From contig WIUZ02000002.1 of the NCBI GenBank assembly GCA_015956445.1, positions 2,852,001 to 2,916,000 on the forward strand: a stretch of 64,000 bases of DNA. Direction: 5' to 3'. Positions 46,625 through 58,615 of the stretch are shown here, in pieces. The notes under the pieces are model-generated. The model made no database searches. It saw only the letters and a program-made list of their open reading frames with translations, and was not told where the DNA came from. Source of the DNA: Thelephora terrestris (taxonomy: Eukaryota > Basidiomycota > Agaricomycetes > Thelephorales > Thelephoraceae). Numbering within the stretch: the stretch's first letter is position 1; every line of letters begins with the position of its first letter. A program made the translations under genes and the position numbers.

Positions 46625-47069
46625 CAAACTCGGTTGTACAAGGTATGGGACGATCTAAATGAAATCGATCCCAAGGGACCTTGGTTGAACTCTAAAAATC
46701 TAAGCGCCTACCGACTGGAGTTCATCCAGCTTCCCCAGCGACTCCCGTAGATTTTCGAGCAATATTTTTTTTTCGTATTAATTCCTCACAGAATATATAA
46801 AACTATCGAGTGTGGTGAGCCACGGGTGACTACGGTCGACTGGGTGACTGCCCGTAGGATTTACACGGTGTACACTGGAATCCAGACGAATATCTAGGGA
46901 CATTTAAGGGAACTGTCAGTGAGTGTCAGGACCCCGACCGTCCCAATGCATAGGGTCAGGGGCACTGCAAAACTCGGCTAGTGGCACCGGATAGTCCCTC
47001 ACTTATAGCTATTCCACTTCCTCCAGGATCAATCAAACTCGGTTGTACAAGGTATGGGACGATTTAAAT
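46625..47069. repeat. pair of 36-bp direct repeats
   Basis: Copies at 46625-46660 and 47034-47069 differ at one position only. Each contains ggttgtacaaggtatgggac. They are 409 bp apart. No coding role is visible. Confidence 0.8.
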
Positions 47070-47628
47070 AGGATTCCTTGGGGCCAATCGCGACGTTGAA
47101 TCCGGACCAACGGTCGGTCGGAGAGCTGACGAGATCAATGAAAGAGGCGGGCGGGTTCAACAACGTTCAATGAACAGGTGCTGCGGATTCATCGATCATC
47201 CGCATCAGCCTGAAACCGGGTGTAGCTAGTCGCTGTGAGGGACCCGGAAATGAACTCACAGCAACCCAGCGCCCTCAAGCGCCCATCACAGCACGACAGC
47301 GACATGACAGTTGCGCTGATGCTTGAGGAGGAAGACCGGCGCAAGGGTGTGTGCACCTATCGGGGGAGAGGGAGATGTAGGAGGGAGATTCGCCAGCAAT
47401 CCGATGGGATGTTTAGATTTGGTTCCTGATCTTCTTGCGCACACTGGATTAAACCTTGAGACGGAATTGGGGGGGAACCTGAGGTGTGGACCGGAAGTGC
47501 CAAATTGGAGGGGATGCGCCGCTTCGGGTGGGTGTTCGGGTGAGGGAGTTCGCCAGGGCCCAGGGGTGGAAACCAAATTAGGAGAGATATCCGGGGGCCT
47601 CGAGGACGCCCCGCGCCTACCTTACCCC

Positions 47629-47838
47629 TCCAAGATCCAGTGTCCGGTACTTTTAGTCGTCCAATTTCCCACGTTCATTTCTTATTTTTTGAGGGACTCA
47701 CTCGTATATACGTTAAATAACATATTCACGTATTCGTCATGGCCTATCACACATCCTTCTTGTCCATCACACATCGTATCTCCAAGATCCAGTGTATGGT
47801 ACTTTTAGTCGTCCGATTTCCCACGTTCATTTCTTATT
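47629..47838. repeat. pair of 58-bp direct repeats
   Basis: Copies at 47629-47686 and 47781-47838 differ at about three positions. Each contains ggtacttttagtcgtcc and ends cacgttcatttcttatt. They are 152 bp apart, upstream of the first paralogue. Confidence 0.82.
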
Positions 47839-48170
47839 CGCGGAATTAAGTGAGCAACCAAAAGATTCTGTAGTCTTTACAGCATGAGTTGTTCGCATTG
47901 TACAAGATTGGTGGTGGCGGTAATCGCGCCTTTATACCCACATTTCCTGGAGCTTTGTGGCCTGAGTCACAAATGTCGATGACCTTCGTAAATGTCGTCG
48001 AAGATTGAAACATTCGTTCGGTATCTTCGACTGTCGCTGACACTTCTCTAGTATCCAAGAAAATGAATCTGCTCAATAACCACCCATTTCACGAGATCGA
48101 CCAGGGACGATTACAAATCATCAGATACACAGTTCTGCTCTCGGTTGCAACAAATAATGGCCTCTGGCCG

Positions 48171-48179
48171 TATATAAAG
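48171..48179 (+). promoter_or_regulatory. TATA box of paralogue A
   Basis: A canonical tatataaag lies 54 bp before the start codon at 48233, a normal spacing for a fungal core promoter. Confidence 0.65.
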
Positions 48180-48232
48180 ACGGCCGCTTCGACCTTACCC
48201 CCTCTCCCAAAGCACCTCAACAGACAGTGTGG

Positions 48233-49190
48233 ATGAATCCTCCAACTACCCTCTTTCATGGAGGTCTTCAGTCCCCATACGGCAACCTCAATTGGCAGGA
48301 AGAATCGCGAGCCTCTCCTTTCGTCGCCCCTGCCACTCGTACACAAGGACACCGCCTCCCTCTCGTTACCTTCCATCCTGTCCAAGGCGATGTCTGCGTT
48401 GATGTGAGTTCAAATTCCTTCGCACTTGCAACATCCATTCTAAAATAAACCCCAAGCCGGTCGATGGCAGGGTCTATACTTCGGCACGAGAGGAAGTTCC
48501 TCAGCTGCGTTACACCTACGGTGACACCCGTAAGGGCTGGTACAAGAAGCCTCCCGTTCTCTTCTCTAGATTTGGGAAGTCTGGGGTAAGGTTGCCCAAT
48601 GCGTACGGAGTAAACTTCGAAGTCGACGAGGGGGACAGTTTCCCATTCGGTACGAATATCCGTGGAATAACCATTAGAATACACGTGAGTCCTTGGAGTT
48701 TCTGGTTCGCTCACGCACTCATTATTGCACCAAGTTCCCTGGGTATCCTTCCAGCACTGACGTGGAAAAGACATTGAAGGAATTGGCGAAACAAGGCAGG
48801 AGGTCGAAGGCAAGGTCAATGCAGGTGCGTAAAGTATGTCGGAAAGTCATCACCTCATGGCAAACGCGTACCGGATAGGTTTCTACCAAAGACTATAGGG
48901 TCAAAGCGGAACCGGTAACCAAAAGGAAACTCGCACAGGAAGTCTCGAAGCGTGTCAAATGGCACATTGAAGACCTCATGAACAACAGCGACGTAGGCTG
49001 CTGATCTTCTCGTTTGTAATGCCCCCCTGACGCCAGGCAGTTGTTCCCATTCGATTGCGGCGTCGAAGGAAAGTGGTGTCTTGGGGAGGGGTTGATGAAG
49101 TTCGAGTACATGACGATCACTGCGATTGAGAACGTTTCCTCCGGATCCTGGTCGCCGGTCATACACGTCGACAAGTTCCTTCAAGATTAG
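48233..49190 (+). CDS. unrecognised protein family, paralogue A (shortened 3' end)
   Basis: Five exons: 48233-48403, 48457-48684, 48735-48824, 48879-48992 and 49041-49190, summing to 753 nt (250 aa). I do not recognise the family. The protein starts MNPPTTLFHGGLQSPYGNLN and contains TRTQGHRLPLVTFHPVQGDV, YTSAREEVPQLRYTYGDTRK, NFEVDEGDSFPFGTNIRGIT, FPGYPSSTDVEKTLKELAKQ, the basic GRRSKARSMQ, and VSTKDYRVKAEPVTKRKLAQ. It ends in FDCGVEGKWCLGEGLMKFEY with a short tail. No signal peptide or membrane helix is seen. All five exons match paralogue B one for one, and every junction is in phase 0. Compared with B, the sequence matching B's sixth exon (about 49277 on) is shifted by small insertions and soon loses similarity, so A ends early. 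Expression is plausible because of the TATA box. Function is unknown. Confidence 0.72.
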
Positions 49191-51747
49191 CGCGGTCGTT
49201 TAGCTTTTGAATATCTTCACACACTTACATCCATGCCTGGGCCATACGTCTATGTCTTATCTTCTTTCGTAGTTCCCCCCTCGTAATCAACTCGAGCGAT
49301 ACTTGGGCGGAAGACGAAACGCACGCAACCGGTTATCAATTTGACCGGCACCTAGGTTGATAGCAGTTAACAACTCATCAAGTCTGTCGCCAAGCGGCGG
49401 TTTCGTACCAAACTCCCTCGGCCGATCGACGGTCGTGGCGGACGCGCAGATCCCTTAGGAGTACCGTCTTTCCAAGACCGCTACGATGCCGCTGAACAGA
49501 AAGAGGGAGATACGGTGTATGAGTGAGTGAGGTAGAGGGATGTACAGAATCAGAAGAAGGAATGAGCCGGCCAAAACCCGATCGCTCTAATCTGTTGCTC
49601 CCTTGCCAGGGACGCTCGGTGCGGCTTCGGCCCGCACGAGGAGGCCAGTTCCGGAATGTAGGCTCTTGGGATTGAACGATCCCGATCAGCAAACCCACGT
49701 CAATTCCGTTCTTCAACGCCGCGCGACTCTAACACTTGCTCGCTGGATCACATCAGGTGCTAGATCCTCTGGGCTGAGTCCTGCTTTGTTGGTTCGAATC
49801 ATCCATATTTTGGGGCTACTTTGGTCGTACAATAGCACTGGCCTCGCGGATGTCGCTGGGAGAACGCTGAGACGCGTCAATATTCAATGCCCGGGGCGCT
49901 AGGTTATGGAAATTTCCCCGCCTCGAATAGTAAAATTTGAAAGTCAGGCGAAACCTCTCGGGTCGACTGGAAGGCGTTCAAATGATATCGCTTATTCGTT
50001 ATCTTGACCCAATAGGTATATGTGACCCTGAGTTCCAGGTAAAGCGTCAGAATTGGTTAATCTTATGGGGTCTGTTGGTAATGGTTAGATTTCTTGGTGT
50101 TTGTTGGTTAATTCCTTATCAAAGGGCGAATTTATCAACGGTTGGTGACTATCTTTTGGGACTTGAGGCGAGATTGTCCAACTGTTAAATAAGTTCTCGC
50201 GACCGGTAGGAAACAAAACTTTCCAACAAGTCCCGGGTCTTTAACCAATCCTACCTTCGCAGTGATATCTTATTTGCTTTGGTATCCTGAGGTCGGTTTT
50301 TAGGGCATCGCTTAGACGTTCGAGGCATCCGAGACGATGGAATGTTTCTGGGGTTCCCCGAAAGTTGTGGAACCGGAATCTCAACCCTTCATGAAATCAT
50401 CGCCCGATGCCTCTTTCTTTCCGACCCCTCGGTTTTCAGACAATTCATAGCGCCGATATATGCGGACGACTGTCCGTCTGTGGCTTGTTTGTAACAATGA
50501 CCTGCTAAATCGCTATATGATCATAAGATCTTCACGTAGGGTAAGCTACAGGTTTCCGCAAGGAAAATCGAGATGCTCATTGATCGATGATCGCCCTATG
50601 GATATCCTCCTTTTGTGCGGTGCTGTCGCGGGCTGTGATTATGCATTTTTACCTTGCTTGCGATCTCCTAAATCATAAGCGCCGTGTCACCGGAGATCTC
50701 GGTGTGCTTACGGTCAAAACGTTATGAATTCGAAGTCTTTGGTGCATGTACATGAGCCGGACGTTCCGACGTTCCAACACAAAAATACCCGTCGCGGGGC
50801 GCTCATGCAACCAGTGGTGCTTGGCCTTCAAGTTGGGCCAAGATAATGGTTGGTGTTGCCCCTTTTTCATGGTTTCCGAGATCAGAGTTTGTGTTTTTGG
50901 GGCGCCCGGAGAAGTCGCGGTGCTTTGTAGGTCCGATGCATGATTTGGCCCTTCGGGATCTGTCTAGTAAAACAAGAGTCCTGAGCCTGGAATCCCGCAC
51001 CTACTTCGTTACGTCAACACTGGTCGTCTGAGGGCACGGGCTTTAGGCCTTTGGAAACCGCCAAATGCGGCCAATGGTGCCATTCAACGGATGATGTCAG
51101 CGCTAGCCCTATCCCTACGGAAACTCATTTGACGTCCTGTTGCTTCGAAGTCAAAACACGAGCGCGGTGTTTTTTGCCTACATGCTGACCCGCATGCTTC
51201 ACAACCTCGCCTCGTCCTGGTCTCTGGAGCCCTCAACACATCCCTGCTCCTCTCAAGGGGTAGAAAATTATGCCGACTTGGATGTACGCAAGTCACTCAT
51301 TCAATACTGAAGGATCGGCAGTCAGATGCACATCCACGGTGGTGCGGCCAACAGGAAGCAACTAATTGAATTAATGACCTAGAGAGCGAGAGAGCTTTTG
51401 CGGGCCGCAATCACTGTAGCCCCCGACTGTATACACCGTAGAAAACAATACTTTTCAGAACCATCCATTTCGGAGCAGGTGGCGAAAGAGCGATGCGCCA
51501 GCCACTGAAACGATCAGCGTAAGACGTGCAGATATACAGCGCGGCTCTTGATTGCAAATTCCAGGCACACGCCAATCATGCTGGTGGCTGTTCAGTATTG
51601 ATTGACTGTGACCTGACTGAAAAACTCAAGGTAGGCGGCATCCCGGTCAATGCGTGCGGGATACATTAGTGGATGAGTTCGAGAACTTACATAAATATGG
51701 AGTTGACCCTGTCCCCTCCCTCAGTGTCATCTCAACAGACAGCGCAG
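49191..51747. other. gene-poor spacer between the paralogues
   Basis: About 2.5 kb. The first 120 bp still resemble the tail of the paralogue unit. The rest includes an AT-rich tract at about 49930-50200 and several short open frames with no motif. I found no mobile-element protein or RNA gene. Confidence 0.4.
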
Positions 51748-52943
51748 ATGAGTCTTCAGACTCCCCTCTTTCATGGAAATCCTCAGTCCCCATACGGCAA
51801 CCTCAGCTGGCAGGGAGGATCGCTAGCCTCTCCTTTCGCCGCCCCTGCCACTCGTACACAAGGACACCACCTCCCTCTCGTCACCTTCCATCCTGTCCAA
51901 GGCGAGGTCTGCGTTGACGTAAGTTCAAATTCCTCCGCATTTGCAATATCCCTCATGAAATAAACCCCAAGCCGGTTGATGGCAAAGTCTATACTTCGGC
52001 ACGAGAGGAGGTTCCGCAGCTGCGTTACACCTATGGTGACACCCGTAAAGGCTGGCACAAGCAATCGCCCGTTCTCTTCTCCAAATCGGGCAACTCTGGG
52101 GTAAGGTTTCCCGATGCCTACAGTGTGAACTTCGAAGTCGACGAGGGGAATAGTTTCCCGTTCGGTAGGAATTTCCGTGGAATAACAGTCAGATTACACG
52201 TAAGTTGCTGGGATTTCTGGTTCACCCGCGCACTCATTATTGCACCAAGTTCCCTGGGCATCCTTCCAGCACTGACGTGGAAAAGGTATTGAAGGAATTG
52301 GCCAAACAAGGCAAGAGGTCGAAGGCAAGGTCAATGCAGGTGCGTGAAGGTCATTGAAAGGTCAAGGAGGATCACCTTATGGCAAACGGGTACCGGATAG
52401 GTTTCTACCAAAGACTATAGGGTCAAAGCGGAACCGGTGACCAAAAGGAAACTCGTACAGGAAGTCTCGAAGCGTGTTAAATGGCACATTGAAGACCTCA
52501 TGAAAAACAGCGACGTAGGCTGCTGATCTTCTCGTTTGTAATGCCCCCCTGACGCCAGGCAGTTGTTCCCATTCGATTGCGGCGTCGAAGGAAAGTGGTG
52601 CCTTGGGGAGGGGTTGACGAAGTTCGAGTACATGACGATCACTGCGATTGAGAACGTTTCCTCCGGATCCTGGTCGCAAGTTCCTCCAAGATTAGCGCGG
52701 TCGTTTGGCTTCTGTACACAAAGCGTGGATCTAGATCCATACCTGTGCCATATGTCCTATCTTCCTTCGTAGTTCCTCGAAATCAACTCGAGCGGTGTTT
52801 TGGCGCAGAACGTCATGGGCGCAATCGACGCGATCCTCGGCTGGTGGAATGAAGTCTATAAAGATAAGGTTCCGCGTGGCTATCAGCGGAGGCTGTTCCC
52901 TGCTATGAGCGTTATATCGGCGTCTAGGTCAGATTTTTTCTAA
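51748..52943 (+). CDS. unrecognised protein family, paralogue B
   Basis: Exons 51748-51918, 51972-52199, 52250-52339 and 52401-52514 are the same lengths as in paralogue A, and their phase-0 junctions coincide. Exon 5 starts at 52563. Relative to A, a 17-nt block is missing after tggtcg at 52676. Read straight on, the frame stops at 52772 (270 aa). A better reading may be a splice from 52679 to a sixth exon at 52773-52943, which continues in phase with FLEINSSGVLAQNVMGAIDA and ILGWWNEVYKDKVPRGYQRR and gives about 296 aa. That segment looks far more protein-like than the read-through tail, although the donor (gttcct) is weak. Other recognisable blocks are the same as in A: SPYGNLSWQGGSLASPF, YTSAREEVPQLRYTYGDTRK and FPGHPSSTDVEKVLKELAKQ. 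No function can be assigned. Confidence 0.68.
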
Positions 52944-53663
52944 GTCTGTGATTCTACTCGTGGATGCTAAAGCCGGGTCGAAGCCATGAGAGGTATGGAG
53001 TGGAGAGCAGACGAGGAAGTCTCTTGCAGTCTCTTGCACTGATCATCGCGGCTCCAGTGCAAGTGACTTTCAATTTCGCTCAGCAACCCATCGATCACTC
53101 ACGATCACGTCAGACAACGATCCAACCGCCCAAGGAAAATTTATTCGGTAGTAAACTTCGCACACGATACTCAATAACTTTCTGGAGGTGAGGAGATCGC
53201 CCGCTGTAGCGAGCCAAAGAAGGTGTGACAGCCCAGGACTATAAAGAACGTGGGAGATGGACAGAAGTCCCGCGTGAAGGGACAAGTTAGAAACACAAGG
53301 AAGGAGACCTAAATAAAGGAACGCAATCTTACTGTGACCCGACGCCGTACCAGGTAAAACTACGAGTGTAAAGCAGGACAAGAAACAACCAGATGTCAAA
53401 CTACACGAAAAGGTGGTCCATGGTGGTATTGATTATTAAAGAGGACGAGGGGGAGTTCGGAAAAAGTCCACGACTGAATGCCAAAGGAGGGAGTGAAGGG
53501 AAAGGAGGGTTAAGAGGATAGCAGAGGTATGGATAACACATCCGAGCTATGGTAGTGATTGGGAGAGATAAAGTCTCTTTGACGAAACCTGGAGTCGTTA
53601 TAGAGTCATGAATGATGCAAGAACACAAGACAGCGGAGATCAGAAAGGAGATTGGAGGGTGTT
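52944..53663. other. intergenic, no gene supported
   Basis: About 720 bp including the 3' flank of the glucanase gene. A 109-codon open stretch at 53070-53399 (-) has hydrophobic composition but no motif or family match that I can see. Confidence 0.4.
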
Positions 53664-56428
53664 TCACGGTCGCGGAGTGACGCCTGGTGGGGGCGGGTAT
53701 GCCCTCTTCTTCGAAGTTCCCTTGCACACGGGAGGGGCGGTCGCGGTCGGTCCACACCAAGGGTCCAGGTAGGAGCAACCCGAGATTGTGACATACATGC
53801 TCCTCGAATCGCTCGGGTTTTCCCAACCATTTCCAACGTCAACCTTGACGGTTGAACTGGAGTAATCGGTGAAAGTCGGTCCGGGTAAAGTAACGATTGT
53901 TCCGGTCGGTGTGTAAGAGGGGAGGGCCGCGAGAAGACCGCCGCTGCTAATGGAGGTCGGGGGCCACTGTAAAGTGCTGCTTTGAATGTTCGAACCGGCG
54001 CCCGAGCCTCCAGTTTGCCAAGGCTGCAATGGAGGTGACCAGGGGCTCGTGTTACCGCAAACTCCGCTGGCCTGCCTAGGGTCCGTAGGCATCCAACCAT
54101 TCGCCAACCCAAGCTGGTAGCTCCAGCCTGGGGATTCGACCTGGCCTGAGACTGAGGACGGACCAATCTTCCAGGTCCAGAAGAACCAGTTCTGCAGGGC
54201 GTCCATCGATGCCAGAGCGAACTGCAAAGTACCCTGCTTCATTGTCTGGTCCCAGCTCTGCCAGTCCGTCCAGGTTGTGCAACTACCCTGACTGGGATAA
54301 GGACCACCGGTGGTGTACGTTCCCTCATAACGGGTACCCTCGCCGACGTTGTTGAGGAACAACCCGCAGTCCGTGACGGCGTTTGAAAACTCGCCCGCGG
54401 CCGTCATACCGAAGTTGGTCATTGATTGGTTGATTGTCTGGCCCCACGTAGTACAGGGTGTAGTGGCGTAGCTCGTTATCGGATTGCTCGACTGTGAGCC
54501 AAAGCATATGTATGGGTGCCAATCGAGGGCAATGCGGTCAGCGTTCGCCATGAATCCGGAATAGTGACCGAGACCCTGGAAACCTTCGTGGTAGGAGATC
54601 ACGGGGCCTTTTCCCTCGCCGAGGCCGCTGGCCTCACGCACGGTATCGTAGACGGCTTTGTAACTAAAGAGTGACAAGTCAATCTCCCCGTAGCGACGCA
54701 ACGACGAGGTAAGAGCTTACAATCCTTCCAGCTGCGCTGCGCCAATAAGAGGACTGCCCAGTGGTTCGTTGAGCACGCCGAACATCACGACGACGTCACT
54801 GTATTGTGGTTGGGAGATGAACTCGGCAATGACCCGAATGTAATCCAAAGCCCTTTGAGCATTAGCGTAGCCCATGGGACCGAGAAGGAAGTTAACGTTG
54901 CCGAGTCGCCCGGAATGGTTCCATCCGTTCTGTGAGCCAGGAACAGCGTGCAAATCCACGTTAATGCGGAGACCATACTTGCGGGCCCATTGTATTGCCT
55001 TGAGGAAATATCTGATTTTCGGCGGAACGGTTGGTCAGGTAAAGAAAATGAAGGTGAAAGGTACTAACGTCCAGCACACCCTAGGGAGGAATGGCTCATC
55101 ACCCCTAACCTCGATGGCCCACCAGGGTATGGGGATTCGCAAGAAGTTGAGACCAGCACCAGCAATCTCCGCGAAATCCTCCTCGGTCTGTGACGAATGT
55201 GTGTTAGGGTGGTGTACATTACAGGGAAGTGCGTGGGCCTACAATGAAAGTACTATAGTGGTTCGCCAGCTGATTTAGTCCACCACTGGCGGTATCAGCG
55301 GCCATATTCTGGCTCAGGGTCCACTCGTCAACCGCAGGTGTAGCAGCATTCTGATATTTCTGATAAAGACTTGGGGAACTTCACTGGAAGTGAGCGTCGG
55401 AAATAGAAGCGATAGACTGTAGCACATACATGAACTACACAGATGAAGTCAGCACGGGCTCAATGGGCAAAACCGAGGTTATCGGGAAACTTACAGGTTC
55501 TGTTACAAGCCAACCACCAAGATTGACACTGCGAGGACGCAAAGATTAGTGCGAAGCCTTGGAAGGAGGGCCTGGAGACGGACCCAAAGATACGATCTGT
55601 ACCCCACTTGAACGACTGGTTGAGGGGCGGGGTCCAGCTCTGCGCCTGAGCGTTGTTGTTGAAGGGATCATCGGGGTCCCAATACCAGGTTCCTCCAAAT
55701 GGATTTGAGTAGATTATCGTTGTGCCATTGTCCAAGTGAATAGTGCTTCCGTTTCCTCCTGACTTGAGAATGTTGTTGGTAGTATTGTTGTTGTTCCCGT
55801 TTCCGTTGTTGGGATTATTATTACCGTTGCCATTTCCATTGTTATTGTTGTTGCCAAGGGCGTCGGAAGTTTTGCCGTTCTTCTTAATGACAGTAAAGTA
55901 GAGAGCGACGACGATGCCGATGGCGGCGACGGCAACACCCACAACGATCGCGACAATGATCATCTTACGTTTAGATTTGTTCGGAGGTGCATACGTGTCA
56001 CGTTTCTCCTCGAGGTATTTGTTGCGGGTGCCTGAGGAGACGGAACCCGCGGCAAGGTCCGAATCATGGGGGTCGTCTTGGTATGGGACGGAAGAGTAAC
56101 GTCCCGAGTCACGGTTTACCAGGGGGTTCAACGCATAGACGGACGATGAGTTGTCGGCGTCATTGAGCGTGGACTGAACTCCAAAAGAGGAAGCGAATGA
56201 TCCCCGAGCGCCACCTGTCGCATGGCCGAGGAATCGGGGTCTCACGACACCGTCATGAACGAGATCATTGGCGCTGAAACCATCTGGGTCGAACGGAGGG
56301 TCCTGGGGACGTTCATAAGTAGGAGAGGGATTGTCAGTGTAGCTCCTTAGTGGGTCGACTGGTAGGCCATCCTGATGCACGTCGCCAGAGTCGACTGGGT
56401 AGTAGGGCGTGTTCTGCTGCGAGGCCAT
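53664..56428 (-). CDS. membrane-anchored exo-beta-1,3-glucanase, glycoside hydrolase family 5 (GH5_9 type)
   Basis: Seven exons on the minus strand: 56428-55584, 55528-55495, 55434-55430, 55378-55243, 55187-55069, 55011-54721 and 54663-53664, summing to 2430 nt (809 aa). The N-terminal 155 residues are cytosolic and Pro/Ser/Asp-rich. A type II signal anchor follows (about 156-180, MIIVAIVVGVAVAAIGIVVA) and then an Asn/Gly linker. The catalytic domain begins near VNLGGWLVTEPFISPSLYQK. It has AGAGLNFLRIPIPWWAIE, YGLRINVDLHAVPGSQNGWN and FGVLNEP, whose Glu is the family acid/base. Next are IALDWHPYICFG and MTAAGEFSNAVTDC, whose Glu is the expected nucleophile, then WFFWTWKIG. The C-terminus is Ser/Pro-rich. 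It resembles fungal ExgD-type enzymes that trim wall beta-1,3-glucan at the cell surface. A 5-nt microexon (TTCAT) supplies Phe and part of Ile in EPFI. Confidence 0.92.
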
Positions 56429-56870
56429 TTTAGCTGTGGAGAGTGAGACAATGCGGTGGTGGCCGTATAAGAGACAATTGGGACTTACGGAACGGTCAGG
56501 AAAACCCTGGAGGGCGACAGCGATGCAAAGAAAACGAACCCGTGCGGAGGAGGAGATGAAAAGGGAAGAGGAAAAGAGAGAAGGAAGTGTGCGGAAGGAA
56601 GGAGAAGCGTTCTCATTTAGGAGTGTTTTGATTGACGGCCTCGCGGTTCGATCCACAGTTTTTTTCAACAAATCTTTTCCCATCGGCGATGCAACAAATG
56701 CACACAACCAAGACTACAAAACCTGTCCCGAGCATTCCTTAGTGACCATCATCGCAAGTGAAATTCGGTGGAAACTCCCGCAGTCGCCGTCGATGCGGGG
56801 TGACCGGCAATTCCCTACGGCGTCTTTCACGTGATCGCGTCGCGTCGCGTCTTTGAATTCACCTACACCC
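56429..56870. promoter_or_regulatory. divergent intergenic region of glucanase and ECO1 genes
   Basis: 442 bp between the two outward-facing start codons. The glucanase leader side is rich in ggaaga/gaaaag runs (56555-56610). No TATA box is evident. It presumably holds both promoters. Confidence 0.4.
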
Positions 56871-58075
56871 ATGTCCTCCAGAGTCCAGCGAACCTACGGC
56901 AGGAGGAGCAGATCAACACTCTCTTCGTCTCCGCCTCCCCCGGAAGACCCCGCGCCAGAGCCTTCCACCTCTTCGCCAGTTTCTACACCCCCTTCATCCC
57001 CCATCCCAAAGCGATCTCTATCCGAAGCCTTCAGCTCCCGTCCATCCGCAAAGAAACCGCGTTTGTCACAACCCGACACGAAGAAATTCAAATCCTCCGC
57101 AGCCTCCTCTTCAAAATGGAAAGCCAACCCCAAGAAACAGTCACTGATCCAACTCCACTTTTCAATCGACGCGTCCATCTTACGCACATGTCCCATCTGC
57201 GATCTCTCCTACACGAAAGGCGCACAAGACGATGAGGATCTACACAAATCCCACTGTGCTCGCGTTCAACGCGGTTTAGAGTGGACGAAGGACGAAGTCA
57301 GGGAAAGCGCAAAGCATGGAGTGGTCGAGATCGAATCCGGAATCCGACTCAAAGATGGTTCAACCGGCAGGATTCTCGCCGTCAACGCAAACGTTCCCGG
57401 CAAGATCGGCTCAAAGGTGCTTATACCCCCTATCTCCTAAACATAAATCTCTCTGACCCGCAGCTCGTGCATTCTCCCTTACGTCAAAAACGAAACAAAA
57501 ATAACCAGCTCACGGCGTTATTCGACACCATCAGCCTCGCGCTTTCATCTCCACCTCTCAGTCGGCAGACCCTAGCCGAATCAAAAGTTTACCTCTTCCT
57601 CCTCACCCCTTCAGCCTCCAGCACACCCAAATCTACTTTAGGAAGCTCTAGATCCAATCAGTCTAACGGGCGCCACCGTGAGAAGATCGTGGGCTGTGTG
57701 CTTGCCCAACCGATCGCTGCAGCCATGCGCGTCATCGAAGAAACTCCCGTACACCAGAATAGCTCTGTATTGCGGCCGCCTGCTGCGCATACACCTTCGG
57801 AAGAGAATCTGATCACAGTCGACGTCTCCACTTCTCTATATTGCTCTCCAGAACCCTTGCCGACACCTCTCGGTATCCCCCGGATGTTCGTATCGTCTTC
57901 TTACCGCAGGATAGGTATTGCTTCCCGTTTACTCACCGCTGCGGCGGAGAATTTCTTTCATGGAGTTACCTTGAACCCCGCCAAAGGCGAGGTGGCATTC
58001 ACACAACCCACCGCATCTGGCAAGGCACTTATGGAGAAGTGGGGAAAGAAGGGTGCTAGAATCTACCGGGAATAG
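56871..58075 (+). CDS. ECO1: cohesin acetyltransferase ECO1/ESCO
   Basis: Two exons, 56871-57416 and 57464-58075, give 1158 nt (385 aa). The first in-frame ATG of the open stretch is at 56871. The N-terminal 95 residues are Ser/Pro-rich and basic. A C2H2-like zinc finger follows (RTCPICDLSYTKGAQDDEDL with HKSHC), the ESCO-family finger. The C-terminal GNAT domain shows EKIVGCVLAQPI, the acetyl-CoA loop VSSSYRRIGIASRLLTAAAE, and the diagnostic ending FTQPTASGKALMEKWG. Eco1 acetylates the Smc3 head in S phase and so locks cohesin onto sister chromatids; it acts at replication forks in the nucleus. The region between residues 185 and 260 contains a Ser-rich insertion compared with yeast. A phase-0 intron sits right after GRILAVNANVPGKIGSK. 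The gene looks intact. Confidence 0.91.
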
Positions 58076-58615
58076 AGAACCAGGAATAGCTTCTCCGCAG
58101 TCGACGCTGAATGGCCGGGATCGTAAACTAAGATCTATCACCACAATGAGTTGTACTCACATATTTAGAAACACTTTTTAGCTACCACCAGGGTGCCAAT
58201 AGGCGCGAAAAATCTCGGTCGGTTTCTTACTTCTGTGAATGTAGCGCTTAGCCTATCTTTATACGCCGTCCACCACCAAAGGGCTCGGCCTGATGCGCAT
58301 GGAAAACGACACTCTATTATTACAGTATATGAGAAGACCTGCTCTCGACGCGACATATCCGAGATGGTGAGAGATGAATACAAGACAACGCGACCAAGAT
58401 GACAACAGCGATACGGGAACACAAAATGAGACGCATATCAAGCAGAGTGGAGCGAACACACGAAGAATCGGCGAGCGGTCGTCCGTATATCCAAGCCACG
58501 AGACAAGAAAAGGAAGGGAGGGACGTCCATGCCGGGCACGTCTTTTCGGGGGATAAGTGGACCAGGAAAATGAGCGAGAGGTAAGTCCTTCGATCAAGCA
58601 TTGCATTGAGCATTT
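58076..58615. other. intergenic between convergent ECO1 and GLT1 3' ends
   Basis: 540 bp separating two convergent genes, so it consists of 3' flanks. No gene is supported. Short open frames in both directions have no motif. Confidence 0.45.

Larger units (their letters stand above)
46105..48170. other. gene-poor region with dispersed short repeats
   Basis: About 2.1 kb with no supported gene. It contains two pairs of direct repeats (annotated separately). A short open frame at 47235-47808 reads into low-complexity Gly-rich protein with no motif. Confidence 0.45.

Noticed and set aside
49785-49800. tRNA-like B box (ggttcgaatc)
   Set aside because: No matching A box or cloverleaf upstream.
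49930-50200. AT-rich tract that might be a mitochondrial DNA insertion
   Set aside because: Translations in several frames gave no mitochondrial protein, and no rRNA or tRNA structure was seen.
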